From assembly GCF_034676725.1 (NCBI RefSeq), contig NZ_JAUCBR010000004.1, positions 3,500,001-3,564,000 on the forward strand: a stretch of 64,000 nucleotides of DNA. Reading direction: 5' to 3'. This document shows positions 59,301-64,000 of the stretch, piece by piece. This DNA is from Denitromonas sp. Its GTDB lineage: Bacteria; Pseudomonadota; Gammaproteobacteria; Burkholderiales; Rhodocyclaceae. Under the pieces are notes generated by a model. It saw only the letters and a program-made list of their open reading frames with translations, was not told the origin of the DNA and did not search any database. The stretch's first letter is position 1; each line of letters opens with the position of its first letter. Made by a program: the position numbers and the translations under genes.

Positions 59301-62021
59301 AACGACGCTGAAGCTCAGCGGCGCGTCGGCCAGCACCGGTGCGTCGTTGATGTTGCTGAAGGCGATGTTTGCCGCCGAGGGGGCCGAGGCGAGGTCTTCG
59401 CTGTCGGTCAGGGTCAGCGTGTAGGTGGGCGCGGCTTCGCCGCCGTTGTGGACGAACTGGATGGCGCCATCGATCACCTCCTGCTGGGTGAAGCTGGTGA
59501 TGGCCATGGTCGGGCTGGCAACGCGGGCAAAGAAGCCGCCGGTGACCGAGGTGACGCGGTACAGCAGCCCGCCGGGCGGGTCCTCGATATCTGTGCCGGA
59601 GAGCATGGCCGGGCTCAGCACCACGGTCTGGCCCTCGCTGAGGACGAGCTGGTTGGTGGTGATGACGGGGCGGTCGTTGACCGCGTTGACCGTCAGTTGG
59701 GCGGTGTCGGTGGCGACGCTGAAGGCGCTGGCGCCGCCGTTGGTGGTGGTGTCGGCAAAGCCGCCATTGCTGCCGCTGCTGCGGTCCCAGGCGCGGTAGC
59801 TGATCGCCGGGTAGTCCCCGGCGGTGGAGTTGAAGTTGGCCGCCGGTGCGAAGGCCAGCCGCGTCAGGCCGTCGGCGGCGAGCAGCAGCGCATTGGCATC
59901 GCCGAGGGCGGCGGCGTTGAGCAGGGTCCAGCTGGTGCCGTTGTCGAGGCTGTAGTACCAGCTGCCATGGCTGGTGTCGGCGCTTATCAGGGCGATGCCG
60001 GTGGTGGCGCCGGCGTCGGTGTCGGTCACGTTCTGCAGCCCGGCACCGCTGCCGGCGAGGCTGACGAGGTCGCTGATCCGTGTGCCCACCGCACCACTGG
60101 GGGTGCCGCTGTCTTCGTTGATCGCGTTGAGTGCCGGCGTGGCGGTGTTGTCGAGTACCGGGGCGGTGTTGACCACCCCGGCTTCGGGCCAGCTGAAGCG
60201 GCGGGCACTGATGTCGTCGTCGTCGCCGTTGTTGCGGGCGCCGACCCAGGCGGTGATGATCTGCCCGGCGTCGTTCATGGCGATGGCGGCATGGTCCTGG
60301 CTGCCGCTGGTGTACTGGTTGACGGCCAGCTCGCCGGAGGCGGTGGCGCCATCGGCGGTAAAGGCGCGCAGGAAGATGCCTTCGTTGTTGCCGTCCTGGT
60401 TCTGGGAGGCCCAGGTGATGACGAAATCCCCATTGCTGTCCATGGCAATGTCGGGTTCGTCCTGGCGGTTGTTGGTCGTCAGGTTCACGACCTCGTCATC
60501 GGCCAGGGCGGTGCCGCTGGCATCGTAGCGGCGCATGAGGATGCCGTAATTTTTGCCGTCTGCATTCGATTCGGCCCAGGCGATCACGGCGCTGCCGTCG
60601 GCAGCCATGCCCACCGTGGGGGTGATGGCCGAGCCGGTGAGCCGGGTCTGCACCAGGAACTCGCTGCCGCCCACGCCGGTGGCCGAGAACTGGCGCGCGA
60701 AGATGCGCTTGCCGCTGCTCTCGTCCTCCCACGCGATGATGAAGCGGCCGTCGGCACCGATCGCCACATCGGGCAGGGACTGGGTGTTGCTGGTGGTCTG
60801 GTTGACCCGGATCGCGCCGCCAACCATGCCGCCGGATTTTTCGAAGCGCTGGGCGAAAATGCCGCTGGAATCTCCCGCGCCCGGACCGCTCCAGGTCACT
60901 ACGAAGTCGCCATTGGCATTCATGGCCACGCTAGCGTTGTCCTGATCGCCCGAGGTGTAGCTGGCGTTGGCCAGCGAGGCGCCGGTGACTTGGGTGCCGT
61001 TGAGATCGAACAGGCGGATATAGATGTCCTGTGCGCCAAGGGTGCTGCTGGTGAAGGCCACCACGAAACGGCTGCTGCCGTCCGTGGCGACGGACGGGGC
61101 ACTGGCGAGGTTGAGCAATCCCTGGTCGACCCGAAACTCGGTAGCGCGGATGGAGCCGTCGGCATTGTAAACCTTCGCTTTGATGGTGGCGTTGTCCTGG
61201 TCGGCCCACACCGCCACCCAGCCGCCGTCGTTGAACATGGCGACCGAGACTTCACGCTGGTTGCCTTCATCGGCCGAATTGACCGGGATGTCGCCGCCGG
61301 TGGCGGTGATGCCGAGCGTACCTTGCCATGGCGCCGCGCTGATCGCGACGCGCTCGATGGTGCCCACATGGCGCTCGAGCGTCCAGTCGCCACCGGCACC
61401 GGTGGCGTCGTCGCTGGCAGCGACGTCGGCGCCGGTGAGCGCGGCCAGCTCGGCCAGAAAGGCCAGCCCGACAGGGCTGCCGGCGACATCGCAACCGTAG
61501 AGCAGGAGGTCCGCGTCGTCGCTCAGGGCGTTGCCCCACGCGGCGATGGCGTTTGCGTGTGCGGCAAGCGTGGCGCTGTCGAGGGTGGTGCTGCCGAGCG
61601 CGAGCTGGCCGTCGGCGCCGTGGGTGATGAGGTGAATGGCGCCGATGTCGGTGCGCCCGGCGAGGGCGTCGCTGATCTGTGCGATGCCGTCGCGCTGCGC
61701 GTCGAGCCAGATGACGTCGAGCGTCGGGTTGGCGTGCAGCAACATGTCGCGCAGCGCCTCGGCGTCGGGTAGCGACTGGTCGATGAACAGCATTTCACTG
61801 CGCGCCGCGTGGGTGGCGCCCGTGGCGGTCTCGGCGGTGGGTTCGGCCTCGAGCAGGCGGACTTCGGCCTCGGGCGACAGTGCACTGGCGTCGAGCCCGG
61901 CCGGGAGCAGATCGGCCGAGTACAGCAGCCGTGGCTCCATGGCTTCGGCTTCGGGGCGCTGCCGCGCCGGCATGGCCGGGGGCGTGAAGCGTGGCAGCAG
62001 GCGGGCGAACAGGCGGTGCAT
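56304..62021 (-). CDS. Giant LEPR-XLL / DUF4347 repeat surface protein
   Basis: A 1,905-residue protein. Residues 28-43 hold the LEPR-XLL type motif (MEPRLLYSADLLPAG), a feature of very large surface proteins. DUF4347 follows (about 75-235; IGAIHLITHGADGQLALGST and ADLLLYGCDVAGS). Residues 240-640 contain repeats of the GDFVVTWxxxxQDGxxxGIxxRxF kind. About four alternating modules come next, pairing an INEDSGTPSGAVGTRISDLV-type unit with a cadherin-like one (LVLSEGQTVVLSPAMLSGTD), then a final cadherin-like domain, a Pro/Ala/Thr linker and a C-terminal hydrophobic segment (LTIGYVAWLIRGGVLLTSLL). No RTX repeats or Sec signal are seen. Probably an anchored adhesin exported by the upstream genes. 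Confidence 0.82.
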   Translation of the reverse strand: MHRLFARLLPRFTPPAMPARQRPEAEAMEPRLLYSADLLPAGLDASALSPEAEVRLLEAEPTAETATGATHAARSEMLFIDQSLPDAEALRDMLLHANPTLDVIWLDAQRDGIAQISDALAGRTDIGAIHLITHGADGQLALGSTTLDSATLAAHANAIAAWGNALSDDADLLLYGCDVAGSPVGLAFLAELAALTGADVAASDDATGAGGDWTLERHVGTIERVAISAAPWQGTLGITATGGDIPVNSADEGNQREVSVAMFNDGGWVAVWADQDNATIKAKVYNADGSIRATEFRVDQGLLNLASAPSVATDGSSRFVVAFTSSTLGAQDIYIRLFDLNGTQVTGASLANASYTSGDQDNASVAMNANGDFVVTWSGPGAGDSSGIFAQRFEKSGGMVGGAIRVNQTTSNTQSLPDVAIGADGRFIIAWEDESSGKRIFARQFSATGVGGSEFLVQTRLTGSAITPTVGMAADGSAVIAWAESNADGKNYGILMRRYDASGTALADDEVVNLTTNNRQDEPDIAMDSNGDFVITWASQNQDGNNEGIFLRAFTADGATASGELAVNQYTSGSQDHAAIAMNDAGQIITAWVGARNNGDDDDISARRFSWPEAGVVNTAPVLDNTATPALNAINEDSGTPSGAVGTRISDLVSLAGSGAGLQNVTDTDAGATTGIALISADTSHGSWYYSLDNGTSWTLLNAAALGDANALLLAADGLTRLAFAPAANFNSTAGDYPAISYRAWDRSSGSNGGFADTTTNGGASAFSVATDTAQLTVNAVNDRPVITTNQLVLSEGQTVVLSPAMLSGTDIEDPPGGLLYRVTSVTGGFFARVASPTMAITSFTQQEVIDGAIQFVHNGGEAAPTYTLTLTDSEDLASAPSAANIAFSNINDAPVLADAPLSFSVVQGATDPNGAVGVRITTLVSLAGSGSGPQNVSDNDVGAVAGIAITAADMTHGTWYFSVDDGTNWQPLDLASLPVGEARLLAADASTRLYFKHTDTDTGTFANSLVFHAWDGSSGSNGGSASPLPGGGSSAFSTATDGVDLVIIDINDTPVLDTNIPITVVATEDAPPPVGAVGFTSFSLVSFTGSGSGAQNTTDPDAGALSGVALTGANTTGGNWWYSLDGGNNWAQLPAGLSDTNALLMANDGLSRLYFQSTVANAFGTTPAALTFKAWDQTTGSDGQTGVDTTSGTAFSANSHSATLDLQAVNDAPTVSANTLAISEGTTVVLGTANLAGSDVENPASGLTYTVTAVSGGRFAWVSAPGAAINSFTQDDIDANRVQFEHDGKEAAPAYTLTLSDGTATTAPFAGNVTFTTVNDRPVLTATGNATLSLNEDSGVPIGPVGVPIDAIVGLNGAGPANVTDPDSAPIGIAINYADSSNGQWFYSLDSGTTWTLLGPVSSTSARLLLADGNTRIGFAPTPGHNGTTPAALHFHAWDGSSGAHGGLGDPGTGSAFSVADDTLTLIVRPVNDAPIVVPVVLASSAEDSPRRITQAELLAGAIDLEGDPLVATDLAVAAGSGTLADNLDGSWTFTPAADWSGAVTFSYQVDDGTDSTDNTATLLVTPVNDAPTVTPPAAQTITVGGGFGPLSFTVGDAESAASTLIVTARSSNPAVLPDSAIVLSGSGATRSISVTPGHGGGGGVAQIILEVSDGATVTNGQFNVTAPAAATAPTTDAPAATPPATEPAPDTVAAPPPAAEATPADAPASSAIPAPTAETPATAVAQDTPLEIQNTVVPSGEPADTGTTDNPSGDVSPVSVSLSTTDVLALLYTPSDVVTQASVDGQISSAFREARLEQAFVQLRQSADEEAVDLQQGIGVSVVTGAGLTIGYVAWLIRGGVLLTSLLSTMPAWRLLDPLPILNSGGKHRGDDDESLEALVDTAPPEPEPARPPEPPSKERAPS

Positions 62022-62032
62022 GCGGGCGCGCC

Positions 62033-62959
62033 TTACATCCGCTGCCGCGGCGTCGCCGCGGTGCCGCGCTGGAAGTTCGGCACCGCGGTGTCGAGCTTCA
62101 GTGCGGGCGCGGCAGGCGCCGGTGGCGTGAGGCTGGCCGGGCGAACGGCCGCCTCGGTGGTGTCGTGCCGGTCGACGAAGCGGGCCTGGCAGCGTACGCC
62201 GGCGGGGATGGCGTGGTCGGCGTTGGGCAGGGTGAGGCGGGCGCGGAAGGTGTTGCTGGCCGCATCCATGACCTTGTCGACCCGGGTGACCTGGGCGTTG
62301 AGCACGCCAAGGCCGGGGAGGTCGGGCTCGATGTCGGCGATCATGCCTGGTGTGACGGTGCCGTACAGCGTGTTGGGCAGCACGATCTCGACTCGCAGCG
62401 GGTGCAGCTTGGCGACGCGCAGCACCGGTTTGTCCTCGACCCGTTCGCCTGCCGACAGGTAGCGGTCGGTGACGATGCCGTCGAAGGGGCTGTGCAGCAC
62501 GCGCTCGCCGAGGCGGGCCTGGGCAAGATCGAGCTCGCGTTGCGAGATCTGCTGGAAATCGCGTGCCTGGGCGAGTTTTTCGACCGCCACGCGATGCTCC
62601 GCCTCGGCCTGATCGAGCGCCTGGGCGGAGATGAACTTGCGCGTGTGCAGGTCGCGGGCGCGCTTGAGGCGTTCGTCGGCGAGCACGCGGTTGGCGAGTG
62701 CGGCGCGAATGTCGGCTTCGGTCTGGGCGCGGCTGCGGGCAATGCCGATCTGCGCGCGCTCGACGGTGTCGCGCAGGGTCACCAGCACCTGGCCGGCATG
62801 CACGATATCGCCGCGTTCGACCGCGACCTTGGCGATCACGCCGGTGACCGCGGTGCCGATGTCGGCGCTCTGGTCGGGTTCGATCAGACAGCCGATGGGC
62901 TGGTCGGCGGCGTGGGCGCCAAGGGTGATGAGGGTGAGCGCGATGGCGAGTGTTTTCAT
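62033..62959 (-). CDS. HlyD/RND-type periplasmic adaptor protein
   Basis: A 308-residue protein from the ATG at 62959. Residues 1-18 are a Sec signal (MKTLAIALTLITLGAHA). The mature part starts with a lipoyl-like half (DIGTAVTGVIAKVAVERGD, then GQVLVTL), a long helical hairpin (residues about 60-160) and the closing lipoyl half (LHSPFDGIVTDRYLSAGERV). A beta-barrel (LRVEIVLPNTLYGTVTPGM) follows. This is the membrane-fusion-protein fold, but no pump or ABC gene is beside it. It lies between a SecA-like gene (5 bp) and the giant surface protein (11 bp), so it probably serves that export route. Confidence 0.82.
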   Translation of the reverse strand: MKTLAIALTLITLGAHAADQPIGCLIEPDQSADIGTAVTGVIAKVAVERGDIVHAGQVLVTLRDTVERAQIGIARSRAQTEADIRAALANRVLADERLKRARDLHTRKFISAQALDQAEAEHRVAVEKLAQARDFQQISQRELDLAQARLGERVLHSPFDGIVTDRYLSAGERVEDKPVLRVAKLHPLRVEIVLPNTLYGTVTPGMIADIEPDLPGLGVLNAQVTRVDKVMDAASNTFRARLTLPNADHAIPAGVRCQARFVDRHDTTEAAVRPASLTPPAPAAPALKLDTAVPNFQRGTAATPRQRM

Positions 62960-62963
62960 GGGC

Positions 62964-64000
62964 TTACAGTCCGGTACCGCGATAGGCGTGGCGCTGGTGG
63001 CGGGCAAGGTCGTCGCGCAGCAGCGTGGCACGCAGCTGGCGGTCGCGGCGGGCGAGGCGGCCCTGCGCGAGTCTGAAGAGGGCGAAAATCAAGCCGTTGG
63101 TGCCCGGCAGCAGGCCGCGGGCGAGCCACTGGCGCAAGGCGGGTGAGAGCACGGCGTCAAGGCCGTCGCCATCGAGCGCGCGGAAATGTTCGGCGCTGCC
63201 GGGGTCGCCCTGGCGGGCGCAGCGCCCGACCAGCTGGCGGTCGATGCGCCCGTTGGGGTTGTGCTGGCAGCAGATGACATGCAGCCCGCCAGCGGCGCGG
63301 ACCGATTCGGCCAGCCGGATGTCGGTGCCGCGCCCGGCCATGCGGGTGGCGACGGTAATGCGGCCCGGCGTGCCGGCCTGGGCCACGATGGCGGCCTCGT
63401 CGGCATCCTGCAGCGCGTCGAGCACGGTATGGGCGATGTTGGCCGCGGCCAGGGCGGCCGACAGCTGGCGGGCCGCGTGGACCGAGTCGGTCCCGATCAG
63501 CACGGCGCGCCCCGCGGCGGCCAGGCTGTCGGCGCGTGCGACGGCCGCCTGCCACATCGCCGCATGCGTGGCGAACACCCGCGGCGGGTGGCTCTGGCGC
63601 GCCACGGGGCGGTGGGTCGGTATGCGCACGATGGCGCGGTCGTACACCACGGCCAGTTCGCCGGCGGCTTCGGCCAGGGTGCCGCTGATGCCGGACAGCT
63701 GCGGGTAGCGCGGAAAAAAGCGCTGGTAGGTGATCTGCGCCGCGGTGAGGTTCTCGCGCCCGAGCGGGCAATCTTCCTTGAGCTCGACGAAGCGGTGCAG
63801 TTCCTGCGACCAGGCGCGTCCCTCGGCGATGCGCCCCGTCTGCGGGTCGATGATGTGCACGCGCTGGCCCTTGACCACATAGTCGCGGTCGCGGTGATAG
63901 AGGTGCAGCGCGGCCAGCGCCTGGCACAGCCGCGCGTCATGGGCGCGGCGGTGACGGCCGGCACTGGCAGTGGCGTTGCGGCCGGCGTCGGTCAGGGTGA
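62964..64000 (-). CDS. SecA-like ATPase, C-terminal part (cut by window edge)
   Basis: The frame is open from the right edge to the stop at 62964, at least 344 residues. It matches the second half of SecA: HLYHRDRDYVVKGQRVHIID with PQTGRIAEGRAWSQELH resembles the family's DYVV...VDxxTGRxxxGRRxSDGLHQ segment. QLSGISGTLAEAAGEL parallels LxGMTGTA, and TVATRMAGRGTDIRLAESV with GRCARQGDPGSAEHF gives helicase motifs V and VI. No C-terminal zinc tail is present. Being in a cluster with a giant surface protein, it is more likely a dedicated SecA2-like export ATPase than the housekeeping SecA; the N-terminal part, outside the window, is needed to confirm. Confidence 0.85.
   Translation of the reverse strand, partial: TLTDAGRNATASAGRHRRAHDARLCQALAALHLYHRDRDYVVKGQRVHIIDPQTGRIAEGRAWSQELHRFVELKEDCPLGRENLTAAQITYQRFFPRYPQLSGISGTLAEAAGELAVVYDRAIVRIPTHRPVARQSHPPRVFATHAAMWQAAVARADSLAAAGRAVLIGTDSVHAARQLSAALAAANIAHTVLDALQDADEAAIVAQAGTPGRITVATRMAGRGTDIRLAESVRAAGGLHVICCQHNPNGRIDRQLVGRCARQGDPGSAEHFRALDGDGLDAVLSPALRQWLARGLLPGTNGLIFALFRLAQGRLARRDRQLRATLLRDDLARHQRHAYRGTGL

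Noticed and set aside
58161..61772. A 1,203-codon plus-strand frame opposite the giant surface protein
   Set aside because: Low-complexity Gly/Ala/Val product that mirrors the repeat modules on the minus strand; no ribosome site or family signature.
56304..62021. Tandem repeats in the large gene, considered as a possible CRISPR-like or variable-number array
   Set aside because: The repeats are divergent protein-level modules of about 100 residues, not short identical DNA repeats with spacers.

Overview
The window is about 64 kb of GC-rich chromosome from a respiratory, denitrification-capable betaproteobacterium. I infer the Rhodocyclales/Zoogloeaceae (Thauera, Azoarcus, Denitromonas and relatives) from gene content: narK1-narK2-narGHJI-narXL, several chemoreceptors, many GGDEF/EAL proteins, a SorA-like sulfite dehydrogenase and the ispDF pair. 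No 16S gene is present, so the assignment is inference. No rRNA, tRNA, prophage, transposase or CRISPR array was seen.

Layout. 0-3.5 kb: start of a TRAP transporter permease divergent from a Tat-exported molybdopterin sulfite dehydrogenase with a c-type cytochrome, then a solitary TIR-domain protein. 3.5-12 kb: a NIT-domain chemoreceptor preceded by a perfect FNR-type box, a frameshifted isomerase gene, a Mut7-C protein, then an apparent operon of a receptor without a periplasmic domain, a free-standing NIT protein and a PAS-GGDEF-EAL protein. 12-30 kb: housekeeping and accessory genes, including an FAD oxidoreductase, an SNase-like/lamin-tail protein, the AmmeMemoRadiSam trio (B component frameshifted), two EamA transporters, ispD-ispF-thpR-racemase, a RES/Xre toxin-antitoxin pair split by a 0.7 kb repeat element, leucine dehydrogenase and MtfA. 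30-46.5 kb: relA, a Crp/Fnr regulator, two nitrate transporters, narGHJI and narXL plus a DGC-domain gene, all on the plus strand. 46.6-51.2 kb: another chemoreceptor and a two-gene lysine-catabolism module. 51.2-64 kb, minus strand: a tightly packed cluster of a SecA-like ATPase, a periplasmic adaptor, a 1,905-residue LEPR-XLL/DUF4347 surface protein, a hybrid histidine kinase with two HPt domains, and a response regulator with GGDEF and EAL domains.

How it fits together. The 32.7-46.5 kb block is a complete respiratory nitrate reductase locus with transport, sensing and an FNR/DNR-like activator whose recognition helix suits the box found upstream of the NIT chemoreceptor at 4 kb. Nitrate respiration, nitrate or nitrite taxis and c-di-GMP signalling may therefore be linked. 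The final cluster couples a dedicated export route, a very large surface protein and c-di-GMP signalling; it is the best candidate for a poorly described system.

Quality note. Three conserved genes (CHMI-like isomerase, AmmeMemoRadiSam B, start of narK2) each look interrupted by one extra base. Either several genes are decaying or the assembly carries indel errors.
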